Part shown: positions 8,200 to 15,651 of the stretch, one piece after another
Numbering within the stretch: position 1 is the first letter of the stretch
How the letters are laid out: every line of letters starts with the position of its first letter
Assembly: GCA_038745295.1 (NCBI GenBank)
Contig: JBCDLN010000016.1
Coordinates: 1 to 24,830, forward strand
Length of the DNA: 24,830 bases
DNA from: Acuticoccus sp038745295
GTDB lineage: Bacteria; Pseudomonadota; Alphaproteobacteria; Rhizobiales; Amorphaceae
Direction of reading: 5' to 3'
Program-made: the position numbers and the translations under genes
The notes under the pieces: model-generated
What the model saw: the letters and a program-made list of their open reading frames with translations, nothing else
Database searches by the model: none
What the model was told of the DNA's origin: nothing

Positions 8200-8988
8200 T
8201 CATCTTTCAATGGAACTCAAGAAGAGGTCGAGTAACTTCTCTTTCGCTTGCTGGCGTTCTGCCTCGCTCATCGGGCGTGGACCTGCGAGGCGGACAAGAT
8301 CGCCCACATGGGGGTGAATGAGAAAGTAAAAGTATTGGCCGTTGATCGCAGCGACCCTGCGGTAAAGGTCAGGATAGTCGATCATGAGTTCTTGTGCGCC
8401 CCAGATTGCGCGCGAGACCAAACCGTACTGGTTGAGAACGGTGATGGGCGCGCCTACACCGGTCTTGAGCATGGCACCCGAGACAATGATTTCCCTTTGT
8501 GCCCACCTTTGGGCAGCTGTTTGAATGGTGCCAGCGACCTTCTCCGCAACCACGGTCTTCAGCGCTGAGATGGCGGCCATGCGCGCCACCTTTGTGGCCG
8601 CCTTCTCTCCCAGTTTGAGGTAGATCTTGTTGAGGACATCCTCGGGGAGTTGCTTGAAAATCTCGCTGACGATGAGTTGTATGACTGGTGAAAGCTTGAT
8701 CGTACCAATCATGAAGCCCCACAGCGTTGAGGCGACCTCTTCGTTTTCGCGAACACGGCGTTCTTGAACGCGGGCGCCCATCAGTCCTGAGGTTTCAACC
8801 GCGCGATAGGCCCCGACATAGGCAAATGTCGTCCGGTCCAAGGCGCTTTGGCCGATGTCGGTGGCGACGTCAGCAACGTCCTCGGCGGCGTCAACAACTT
8901 TGTTCAAAAACTCGTAGTCTTTGCCTAGAATATTCCAGGCAATATCAATGCCGTAGTCAACAAGACCCATTTGCAATTCCATTTTCAT
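8200..8988 (-). CDS. Hypothetical protein of unknown family, A/T-richer than its neighbours
   Basis: A 262-residue open frame that I do not recognise. It is mostly helical in appearance. Residues 28-60 are acidic and Ala-rich, 72-85 are charged (QERRVRENEE), 86-111 form the most hydrophobic stretch (LWGFMIGTIKLSPVIQLIV), 133-158 and 169-196 are Ala/Val-rich amphipathic stretches, and 200-228 contains an aromatic patch (YPDLYRR, GQYFYFLIHPH). The tail 240-262 is charged. There is no signal peptide. It starts 11 nt after the stop of the DUF1185 gene; an alternative start is Met7 (MGLVDYG). Base composition is clearly less GC-rich and codon use less biased than in the flanking operons, suggesting later acquisition. 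It may be carried on the same transcript as the catabolic genes, or be an inserted cargo gene; membrane association is possible but unproven. Confidence 0.75.
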   Translation of the reverse strand: MKMELQMGLVDYGIDIAWNILGKDYEFLNKVVDAAEDVADVATDIGQSALDRTTFAYVGAYRAVETSGLMGARVQERRVRENEEVASTLWGFMIGTIKLSPVIQLIVSEIFKQLPEDVLNKIYLKLGEKAATKVARMAAISALKTVVAEKVAGTIQTAAQRWAQREIIVSGAMLKTGVGAPITVLNQYGLVSRAIWGAQELMIDYPDLYRRVAAINGQYFYFLIHPHVGDLVRLAGPRPMSEAERQQAKEKLLDLFLSSIER

Positions 8989-8999
8989 AAAGTCGTCAT

Positions 9000-9584
9000 C
9001 TATCTAAGACCGTCTTTGCCTTGAATATCATCTTTCTCCAGGCCGCCGACGCGGGGGAGTGGGCGGCCTGAATCGGTGACGGCGACGGCAACGAGGATTT
9101 CGTCGGCGCGGGGGGCATCTGAGAGCCGCACCTCCATGGCGTCAAAATGGGAGCGCACGTAGGCGGCGTCTTTGTGGCCGAGGGGGATGTCGAGCGGTTG
9201 GCCGGGGCCGCCCATCTTTTTGCCGGAGGGGACGAGGGCCATCCCGCCGCCCACCTCTGCCCGCAAAGGCGCGCCGAGCTTGGGGTGGAGGATGGCGGCC
9301 GCGTGTTCCAGCTCGCCGTTTTCGCCGACCATGGCCGCTTTGCCGTAGCTTTCCGCCGCCTCCGGTGCGATGCCGAGCGCCCGGACGGCGCGGTTGCCGA
9401 GCATCGCCCCCATTTCGGCGCCGATCTCCATCAGCACTGAAAGGTCGTGCTGGTAGCGGCCTGCGTAGGGGTTGGCGATGACAGCAACGGCGGCGGCCCG
9501 GCGGGTGGGCGGGGCGATGGTGCGGCCCATTTCGCGGTGGGTCTCGTCGAGGAAAACGGCGATCTTGCGAACGTCGGCAGTCAT
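9000..9584 (-). CDS. 'Amino acid synthesis' family protein (DUF1185 / AA_synth)
   Basis: A 194-residue protein matching the DUF1185/AA_synth family over nearly its whole length. Recognisable blocks are VAVIANPYAGRYQHDL (34-48), GKAAMVGENGELEHAAAILHP (81-101), ALVPSGKKMGGPGQPLDIPL (116-135), VRSHFDAME (143-151), DAPRADEI (156-163) and GRPLPRVGGL (173-182). The conserved His and Asp residues in these blocks could form an active site. The family name comes from annotation, not from a demonstrated reaction. From memory, its fold is related to the chorismate-mutase/YjgF-like group, which also includes cyclic amide hydrolases. As the last of five overlapping genes for an apparent N-heterocycle pathway with no recognised ring-opening enzyme, it is a candidate for that step; this is inference. 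It overlaps the UPF0280 stop by 4 bp. Confidence 0.88.
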   Translation of the reverse strand: MTADVRKIAVFLDETHREMGRTIAPPTRRAAAVAVIANPYAGRYQHDLSVLMEIGAEMGAMLGNRAVRALGIAPEAAESYGKAAMVGENGELEHAAAILHPKLGAPLRAEVGGGMALVPSGKKMGGPGQPLDIPLGHKDAAYVRSHFDAMEVRLSDAPRADEILVAVAVTDSGRPLPRVGGLEKDDIQGKDGLR

Positions 9585-10429
9585 GGGGCGGGGTGTTCCT
9601 TCACGCGGGCGGCTTGATGGGCGCGGCCCACTGTCAGCGCCTCGCCAGCCAAGAACAAGGCTGCGCCGAGGATGAGACCATCGCGCAGCATGGCGTCTGC
9701 GGTGCGGGCGCCTGTTGAGAGGGCCTGCTCAACATCATGGGGCGCGAGGGGGCCGCAGCCTGTGGTGACCTCTTTGCCGGCAAGATCAGAGTCGGGATCG
9801 AGGGTCTCGGCGAAGACGCGGGTGATGGCGGGGTGGCCGGGAAGGTCGACGGCGTTGGCGATGAGGGTGGCGGCGACGTCGGCCTCAGCCGCACTCGCCG
9901 CGAGGACGGTGACGCTGTCGGCAATCCCGCGCGATAAACTCCTGCCATGGCGGCCTGAGGTGGCAATACCGCCCACGCCATCGCCTGCGCGGAGGGTGAC
10001 TGTGCCTGCGCTCGTCCCATCGTGGTGGGCGATGCGTGCGCGTGCCGTGGCGTTCGGCGCAAGATAGAGCGCGATGTCGCCGCCGTTGTTAACGATGGCG
10101 CGGGTGAGACCGGCGGGGGCCATGGCGTTGAGGATCTCGTCGGCGACGGCGCCTGCGACGGCGGCCATGGGGGTGACGAAGGTGCGCTTCTGGTGGGGGC
10201 TGACGGCGCGCGCCATTTGCCGGGCGACGCTGCCTGACAGTGGCGCGCCGGTGCGCCGGAGCGCGGGAAGCTCCTGGCACAGTTCGGGGAGGATGGTGGC
10301 AAAGCGGGCGGTTGCGGCGTGGTGGGCAGCGTCGCGCGCTTCGCCCTCGGCGGTGATGATGAGGTCGATGGGACCATGGGTGAGGTGGAGCCGCCCGTCA
10401 GGCAGGGTGCGGGCGGCGGGCCGTTCCAT
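9581..10429 (-). CDS. UPF0280 family protein (ApbE-like superfamily)
   Basis: A 282-residue protein starting MERPAARTL. Features shared with the ApbE-like superfamily are the VNNGGDIAL strand-turn (113-121), the IATSGRHGRSL...ADSVTVLA segment (155-177) and the following helix with AEADVAATLIANAV (181-194). ApbE itself attaches FMN to target proteins. UPF0280 members lack a demonstrated function and are shorter than classical ApbE, with no lipoprotein signal here. The start shares one base with the stop of the Hnr-like gene (10429), and the stop overlaps the DUF1185 start by 4 bp. The frame is open further upstream, but that part is the shadow of the Hnr-like gene. A role in flavin delivery or modification of the neighbouring redox enzyme is possible, unproven. 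Confidence 0.88.
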   Translation of the reverse strand: MERPAARTLPDGRLHLTHGPIDLIITAEGEARDAAHHAATARFATILPELCQELPALRRTGAPLSGSVARQMARAVSPHQKRTFVTPMAAVAGAVADEILNAMAPAGLTRAIVNNGGDIALYLAPNATARARIAHHDGTSAGTVTLRAGDGVGGIATSGRHGRSLSRGIADSVTVLAASAAEADVAATLIANAVDLPGHPAITRVFAETLDPDSDLAGKEVTTGCGPLAPHDVEQALSTGARTADAMLRDGLILGAALFLAGEALTVGRAHQAARVKEHPAP

Positions 10430-11877
10430 CAGGCGTTCTCTTCGATGCGCAGGCCCGCGGCGGGCACGTGATCGCTCAGCACCTCGCCCACGTCCTTGAT
10501 GTCCTCGGTGTAGCCGCCCAGCGCCGCATAGTCGCTGCGGCGCAAGGTGAACTCGATGGGCGCAACGAGGGCGGGCGTGGGCACATAGCCGAAGGCGTTT
10601 TGGGGCATTTCCAGAACGTCGGCCATGACGGTGATGCCGCCGCCTGGCCACACATAGGCGGGCGCGCCGCCGCAGGTGACCTTGGTGAGCGCGTCCTTCA
10701 CCGACCGTGTGAGCGCCACGGGGTTTTCGGTGACGCCTGCGCGGAGCGAGCCCCCTGCCCCGGCCATGAAAACCACCGAGGTGACGGCAGGCTCGCAATT
10801 GTCTTCAATCCGGGTGACGACGTCTTGAAGCGCCGGGGTGAGTTTGGCGGGCTCTGGCTCCAGCTTCTCGTTGAGGACGAAGTAGGCCCACTCTTCCCCG
10901 GTGGTGGAGACCATGAGGAGCCGGAGCCCTGGCCAGGCGATCTTGGGGTTGAAGGGGCCCAAGATGGTGAGGGGGTCGGTGATATCCGTCCCCGCCCAGC
11001 CTGTGCCGGGGTTCGCCACTTGGAAATAGCGGCCCGGGGTGGACTTGCGGCCCATCACTTTGATGCCTGTGGGCGGAATGTCGAGAAGGCGGCCGGCCTG
11101 ATGCTCGGAGAGGACGCCGGTGATGTGGTCGTCCACCACCACCACCTCGTCCACGTGGGGGGCCCATTGGCGGGCGAACATCCCGATGGTGGCTGAGCCG
11201 CAGCCCACCCGCATCCGGGCTTCGGTGACGCCGTTGATGATGGGGGCAACGCCTGCGGCAATAGTGAGGGTGGCGCCCTCGTCGATGGTCATCTCCACCG
11301 GCTCGCGGTTGCACAGCGCCAAAAGCGCGGCGCAGGTGACCCGGCCTTCCTTTTTGGAGCCGCCCGTCAGGTGATCGACACCGCCCAGCGACAGCATTTT
11401 GGAGCCGTATTCGGTGGTCATCACGTGGCCGATGGGTTCGCCGTCGACCCGCACCAGGGCGCGTTCTTCGCCGATATGGCGGTCGGTGTCGATCTTCACC
11501 TTCACGCCGCAGTAGCTGAAGATCCCTTCCGTCACCACGGTGACCATGTCTTCGTCCGCCACCTTTTGGGAGACGATGAAGGGGGCGGGCTTATAGTCAG
11601 GGTAGGTGGTGCCGGCGCCGATGGCGGTGACGAAGGTGCGCCGGGTGCTCGCCGCCTCGCCGGACGAGAAGGGGGCGCCGTCCCACTCCTCCCCCGGCGA
11701 TAAGAACGGGACGAGGCGTTGATCATCGCCGGCAATGTCGAGGACGGTGAGGGGGTCGAGCCGGACCAGCTCGCCGCTGTGGTTGGCGTAGCGGTCGCAC
11801 GCGCCTGTGCGCCCGTCGGCGATGTAGCACAGCACCGGACAGGCATCGCAGCGGATTTTGTCTGACGGCGCGCTCAT
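10429..11877 (-). CDS. hnr: 6-hydroxynicotinate reductase-like iron-sulfur protein
   Basis: A 482-residue protein resembling the 6-hydroxynicotinate reductase (Hnr) annotated in nicotinate-degrading clostridia and in rhizobia. The N-terminus carries C10, C13, C17 and C27 (CDACPVLC...GAC), a cysteine set suited to a [4Fe-4S] cluster. Gly-rich segments occur at 205-230 and at 371-382 (MAGAGGSLRAG), plus AYVWPGGGITVMADV (407-421). In Eubacterium barkeri, Hnr reduces 6-hydroxynicotinate to 1,4,5,6-tetrahydro-6-oxonicotinate. Overlap with the hydroxylase gene is 4 bp (ATGA) and with UPF0280 1 bp, so the set is tightly coupled. The substrate here is inferred from family and context; a different hydroxylated N-heterocycle is possible. 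No ferredoxin gene is seen in the window. Confidence 0.82.
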   Translation of the reverse strand: MSAPSDKIRCDACPVLCYIADGRTGACDRYANHSGELVRLDPLTVLDIAGDDQRLVPFLSPGEEWDGAPFSSGEAASTRRTFVTAIGAGTTYPDYKPAPFIVSQKVADEDMVTVVTEGIFSYCGVKVKIDTDRHIGEERALVRVDGEPIGHVMTTEYGSKMLSLGGVDHLTGGSKKEGRVTCAALLALCNREPVEMTIDEGATLTIAAGVAPIINGVTEARMRVGCGSATIGMFARQWAPHVDEVVVVDDHITGVLSEHQAGRLLDIPPTGIKVMGRKSTPGRYFQVANPGTGWAGTDITDPLTILGPFNPKIAWPGLRLLMVSTTGEEWAYFVLNEKLEPEPAKLTPALQDVVTRIEDNCEPAVTSVVFMAGAGGSLRAGVTENPVALTRSVKDALTKVTCGGAPAYVWPGGGITVMADVLEMPQNAFGYVPTPALVAPIEFTLRRSDYAALGGYTEDIKDVGEVLSDHVPAAGLRIEENA

Positions 11878-14630
11878 TCGGCCTTCTCCAGCGCTTTGAT
11901 TGCCGCGCGCACCCGGTCGGGCGTTGCCGGAAGGTCGGTGATGCGCGCCCCCGTGGCATGGCGGATGGCGTTGAGGATCGCGGGCGCTGTGGGGATGAGG
12001 GCGTGTTCGCCCAGGCCCTTGGCGCCGTAGGGGCCGTTCTCGTCGGGCTCTTCGATGATGAGGGTCTCCACGGGTGGCACATCGCCGATGGTGGGGATGA
12101 GATAGTCGTGAAGGTTTTCGGTGACGCCGGGGATAAAGGCCTCCATCAGCGCCATGCCCATCCCTTGCGCGATGCCGCCTGTGACCTGGCCTTCGATGAG
12201 GAGCGGGTTGATGGCTTTGCCCACATCGTGCGCCGCCGTTACCTTGACGAGCTCTACGGTGCCGAGCGCCGTATCGACGTTGAGCTCCACAATGTGGGCG
12301 GCATAGCCGTAGAGCGCGTAAGGGGCGCCTTGGCCGTTCTCGTCCAGCGGGGTTGTGGGCGGGTCGTAGGTTTCGCTGACGGTGACGACGAAGCCATCAG
12401 CGTCCACCGGGCCGGAGAGGTCGATGGTGTGGGTGGTGCTTCCATCGCGCACGGTGAGGGTGGCGCCTGGCGTGATGGTGGCATCGGCGCCGGCGTTGGT
12501 GCGGCGCAAGAGTTCTGCCCGCAGCGCCGCACCGGCGAGGCGGGCAGCGTTCCCTGAAACAAACGTTTGCCGTGAGCCTGAGGTTTTGCCCGCATCGGGC
12601 GTGATGTCAGTGTCCGGCCCTTTGAGGGTGAGGGCGCTGACGGGGACGCCCAGCGCGGTGGCGAAGACTTGTGGGATGACGGTGCCGGAGCCTTGGCCGA
12701 TGTCGGTGGCGCCTTGGTGGAGGATAATGGTGCCGTCCGCCGTCACGCCCGCTTTGATGGTGGAGGGGTTGGCGATCCCTGTGTTGCCGCAGCCGTACCA
12801 GCCCGATGCGATCCCGACACCGCGGCGCACGCCGGGGCTCGCTTCATTGTGGGCGTCGGCCTCCGCGCGGGCGCGTTTCCAGTGGGGCTCCAGCGCGTCG
12901 AGGCAGGCGCTGATGCCAACGCCGTTTTCAAACACCTGGCCGCACACGGTGGCCTCGCCGTTTTGGAGGGCGTTGCGGCGGCGGAATTCAAGCGGGTCGA
13001 TGTTGAGGGCGGTGGCGAGGTCTTCAAAGAGGGACTCTTGCGCCACCGTCGACTGGGGGACACCGAAGCCGCGGAAGGCGCCTGAGGGCGGGTTGTGGGT
13101 GTGAACGCCGGTGCCGGTCGCCTCGTAGTCGGGGATGTTATAAGGGCCTGAGGCGTGGACGGGGACGCGCACCGCCACGGTGGGGCCCCAGCTGGCGTAG
13201 GCGCCGGTGTCAAATTCACCCTCAAAGCGCATGGCGGTGACAGTCCCGTCGGCGGTGGCGCCGATGGTGGCGGTCATGTCGCTCGGATGGCGTTTGGTGG
13301 TGGATTGCATCGATTCGGAGCGCGTATAGGCAAGCTTTGCCGGGCGGCCGGTGATGAGTGCGGCGAGCGCCACAAAGGGCTGCACCGAAAGGTCGAGCTT
13401 GGCGCCAAAGCCGCCGCCGCACGCGGTGGGGACGATGCGCACCTTGTCGAGCGGCAGGCCCAGGATGGGGGCGAGCGCCTCTTGGTCCATCACCGGCGAC
13501 TGGGTGGAGGCGTGGATCTCAATCCGGTCGCCGACTTTGCGGGCAAAGCCGGCCTCGGGCTCGATGTAGGCGTGCTCCACGAAGGGGGTGGTGAAGCGGC
13601 CTGAAACAGTGATGTGGGCCGATGCGAGGGCGCTCGCGGCATCGCCCCGGCAGACGCGGCCGGTGCACATGACGTTGCGCGCCCGCCCCGCGTGGAGTTC
13701 GGGCGCGTTGGCGGCTTGCGCATCGGCCGGGGTTTGGGCTGCGGGGAGCGGCTCGAAGGTGATGGGGAAGTGTGCGAGGTCGAGGTTCTCGATGATCTCC
13801 GCTTCGCCGACCACGGCTGCCACAGCTTCACCCCGGAAGAGCGCAGTGGCTTTGGGGAAGACCGGCTGGTCGGCGTAAGGGGGGATGACGCCGAAGACGT
13901 TCTTGCCCGGAATGTCAGCCTCGGTGAGGACGGCGGCAAGGCGATGGCGGGCGGCATAGGCTTTGAGGTCGCCGAACGCAAAGCGGGCGTGCGGGTGGGG
14001 GCTGCGCACCACTTTGACGATAAGGGCCGCGTCTGGGGCAACGTCATCGCCGAAGGCTTCGGTGCCGTCCACCTTCGCGCGCCCATCGAGCCGGATGATG
14101 GGGTCGCCGATGGTGCCGGCAGGTTGCGCGGTGTCGGGGGATGATGCGGCGTCGCACACCGCGGCGATGATCTGGCGGTAGCCTGTGCAGCGGCAGAGGA
14201 CGCCGGCGAGCGCTTCCTGGGCGGCCGCTTCGTTGGGGGCGGGCGTCTGCCGTAAGAGGGCGATCCCCGAGACGAGGGCGCCCGGGGTGCAGATGCCGCA
14301 CTGGGCCGCCCCGTGGCGAAGGAAGGATTGCCGTAGGGCGCTGCCTTCGGGGCTTTCTTTCAGGCCGGCGAGGGTTTCTACCTTGCGCCCTTCGGCCTGG
14401 TGGGTGGCGACGAGGCAGGCGCACACTGGATCACCGTCGAGGAGGACGGTGCAGGCGCCACAGTCGCCAGCGTTGCAGCCCACCTTCACATCCTGCGCGC
14501 CCAGCACATCGCGCAGCGCGGTGGTGAGGCGTTGGCCTGATGGGGGGGTGAGGCTCACAGGCCGGCCGTTCAGTTCAAAGCTGATGGCGTCGTCGTCGTC
14601 GGCGGGGGCGTAGGCGGTGGCTTCGCTCAT
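11874..14630 (-). CDS. Xanthine-dehydrogenase-family hydroxylase: fused [2Fe-2S] and molybdopterin subunits
   Basis: A 918-residue fusion. Residues 14-90 are a plant-type ferredoxin domain with C52, C57, C60 and C72; 100-160 is the second [2Fe-2S] domain with C111, C114, C146 and C148 (CGICTPG, LCRCTG). After a linker (about 163-175), residues 176-918 are the molybdenum-binding subunit, with the GGGFGAK loop (405-411), GAFRGFG (517-523), the DIGQGSG segment (643-649) and the active-site base E875 in GAKGLGEHA. All catalytic motifs look intact. The enzyme would hydroxylate an N-heterocyclic ring at carbon using water as oxygen donor and pass electrons to the FAD subunit encoded just upstream, with a 4-bp overlap. 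Next to an Hnr-like reductase, nicotinate 6-hydroxylation is the best guess; purines or other pyridines are alternatives. Confidence 0.93.
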   Translation of the reverse strand: MSEATAYAPADDDDAISFELNGRPVSLTPPSGQRLTTALRDVLGAQDVKVGCNAGDCGACTVLLDGDPVCACLVATHQAEGRKVETLAGLKESPEGSALRQSFLRHGAAQCGICTPGALVSGIALLRQTPAPNEAAAQEALAGVLCRCTGYRQIIAAVCDAASSPDTAQPAGTIGDPIIRLDGRAKVDGTEAFGDDVAPDAALIVKVVRSPHPHARFAFGDLKAYAARHRLAAVLTEADIPGKNVFGVIPPYADQPVFPKATALFRGEAVAAVVGEAEIIENLDLAHFPITFEPLPAAQTPADAQAANAPELHAGRARNVMCTGRVCRGDAASALASAHITVSGRFTTPFVEHAYIEPEAGFARKVGDRIEIHASTQSPVMDQEALAPILGLPLDKVRIVPTACGGGFGAKLDLSVQPFVALAALITGRPAKLAYTRSESMQSTTKRHPSDMTATIGATADGTVTAMRFEGEFDTGAYASWGPTVAVRVPVHASGPYNIPDYEATGTGVHTHNPPSGAFRGFGVPQSTVAQESLFEDLATALNIDPLEFRRRNALQNGEATVCGQVFENGVGISACLDALEPHWKRARAEADAHNEASPGVRRGVGIASGWYGCGNTGIANPSTIKAGVTADGTIILHQGATDIGQGSGTVIPQVFATALGVPVSALTLKGPDTDITPDAGKTSGSRQTFVSGNAARLAGAALRAELLRRTNAGADATITPGATLTVRDGSTTHTIDLSGPVDADGFVVTVSETYDPPTTPLDENGQGAPYALYGYAAHIVELNVDTALGTVELVKVTAAHDVGKAINPLLIEGQVTGGIAQGMGMALMEAFIPGVTENLHDYLIPTIGDVPPVETLIIEEPDENGPYGAKGLGEHALIPTAPAILNAIRHATGARITDLPATPDRVRAAIKALEKAE

Positions 14631-15466
14631 GATGCGGGGCTTGCCTTAATGAGGGCGCGGCGGATGAGTTCCTGCGCGGCATCGGTGCGGTAGGCGGCTG
14701 AGCCGCGCACATCGTCAATGGGGGTGAGGGGCGCCACGTGGGCTTGGCGGACCATTGAGGCGGTGTCGGCCAATGGGGCGCCGATGAGGGCGGTTTCCAG
14801 CGCTGTGAGGCGCTGCGCAACGGCCGAACAGGCGCCGACGGCAACACGCGCCTGCGCGACCCGGCCGCTCTCATCTGGGATCAGGACGGCCGCAACCATC
14901 GCGATGGAAATGACGAGATAGCGCCGCGCGCCGAGCTTGACGAAGGCGCTTGTGGCGTTCGGCGCGTGGGGCGCGACGAGGATGGCGGTTAAGAGTTCGC
15001 CTTGCTGAAGCGCAGTTTGCCGCGGCCCGGTGATGAAGTCGCCCAGCGGAATGCGCCGGACCCCGTCCTGCGCGGTGAGCTCAACCTGAGCATTGAGGGT
15101 GAGGAGCGGGGGCACGCCATCGGCCGCGGGGGAGGCGTTGCACAGATTCCCCGCGAGGGTGGCGGTGTTTTGGATTTGGATGGCGCCGACGTCGCGGGCG
15201 GCGGCCTTCAGGCCGTCAAAGACGGGGGGCAGATCCGCATTCACCACGTCCGACCAGGTGACGCACGCGCCTATGCGCCAACCCCCGTCCGGCGTTTGCG
15301 TGATGCTGGCAAGGGCGTTGATGCGGGTGATGTCGACAATATCGCAGCCGATGGGGCCGTCGGGCATCGCGGCGAAAAAGTCTGTCCCGCCGGCCAGCAC
15401 ACGGGCTGACGGGCGGGTGAGGAGCCTATATGTCTCGTCCAGCGTTTGGGGTGCGAAATACGCCAA
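14627..15466 (-). CDS. FAD-binding subunit of the molybdenum hydroxylase
   Basis: A 279-residue protein of the CoxM/XdhB-type FAD subunit family. The pyrophosphate loop VLAGGTDF is at 23-30, and the second FAD-contacting block, QNTATLAGNLCNASPAAD, is at 99-116 (family form T-x-GGNLCNASPxAD). A CO-dehydrogenase-flavoprotein-like C-terminal part follows. The length is normal. The start is a TTG (15464-15466) giving MAYFAPQTLDE, the expected N-terminus; no in-frame start was found further upstream. It is the first gene of the five-gene operon; a possible promoter lies about 30-60 nt upstream. It receives electrons from the Fe-S domains of the downstream fusion protein and passes them to an acceptor (NAD or quinone) that cannot be read from the sequence. 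Confidence 0.9.
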   Translation of the reverse strand: MAYFAPQTLDETYRLLTRPSARVLAGGTDFFAAMPDGPIGCDIVDITRINALASITQTPDGGWRIGACVTWSDVVNADLPPVFDGLKAAARDVGAIQIQNTATLAGNLCNASPAADGVPPLLTLNAQVELTAQDGVRRIPLGDFITGPRQTALQQGELLTAILVAPHAPNATSAFVKLGARRYLVISIAMVAAVLIPDESGRVAQARVAVGACSAVAQRLTALETALIGAPLADTASMVRQAHVAPLTPIDDVRGSAAYRTDAAQELIRRALIKASPAS

Positions 15467-15496
15467 AGGGAGCTGCCAAGTTTGTTTGTGTACGAA

Positions 15497-15529
15497 CGGT
15501 AAGGCCCTGCCAGTCCGATTGTCAAATCG
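15497..15529 (-). promoter_or_regulatory. Possible promoter and operator of the hydroxylase operon
   Basis: On the minus strand a perfect TTGACA (15520-15525) is followed after 17 nt by a weak TTACCG (15497-15502), placing transcription about 25 nt before the TTG start of the FAD-subunit gene. The -35 lies inside a perfect inverted repeat, CGATT at 15516-15520 and AATCG at 15525-15529 with a 4-nt centre, suitable for repressor binding. The -10 is poor, so the call is tentative. The same 185-nt gap must also drive the divergent EamA gene. Confidence 0.35.
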
Positions 15530-15609
15530 TTCTAGACTAGGGCGGTTTGGACGCGAGCTGACGCACTTCAGGCTCTGTTGAAGCGGCTATGGGTTGAGCG
15601 TTGTGTCGA

Positions 15610-15650
15610 TGGCGGGTGACGGGAGGCGGGTGGCGGGTGACGGGAGGCGG
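15610..15650 (+). repeat. Two-copy tandem repeat of 20 nt over the ribosome site of the EamA gene
   Basis: Two identical 20-nt copies (15610-15629 and 15631-15650) separated by one G. Each contains GGGAGG, so the Shine-Dalgarno sequence is duplicated. The second copy lies 4 nt before the GTG start of the EamA-type gene. Confidence 0.85.
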
Positions 15651-15651
15651 T

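Noticed and set aside
8091..8210. N-terminal extension of the cupin to 8210
   Set aside because: The added residues are Arg/Gln/Pro-rich and unlike cupins, and would overlap the preceding gene's stop; the internal ATG gives a standard length.
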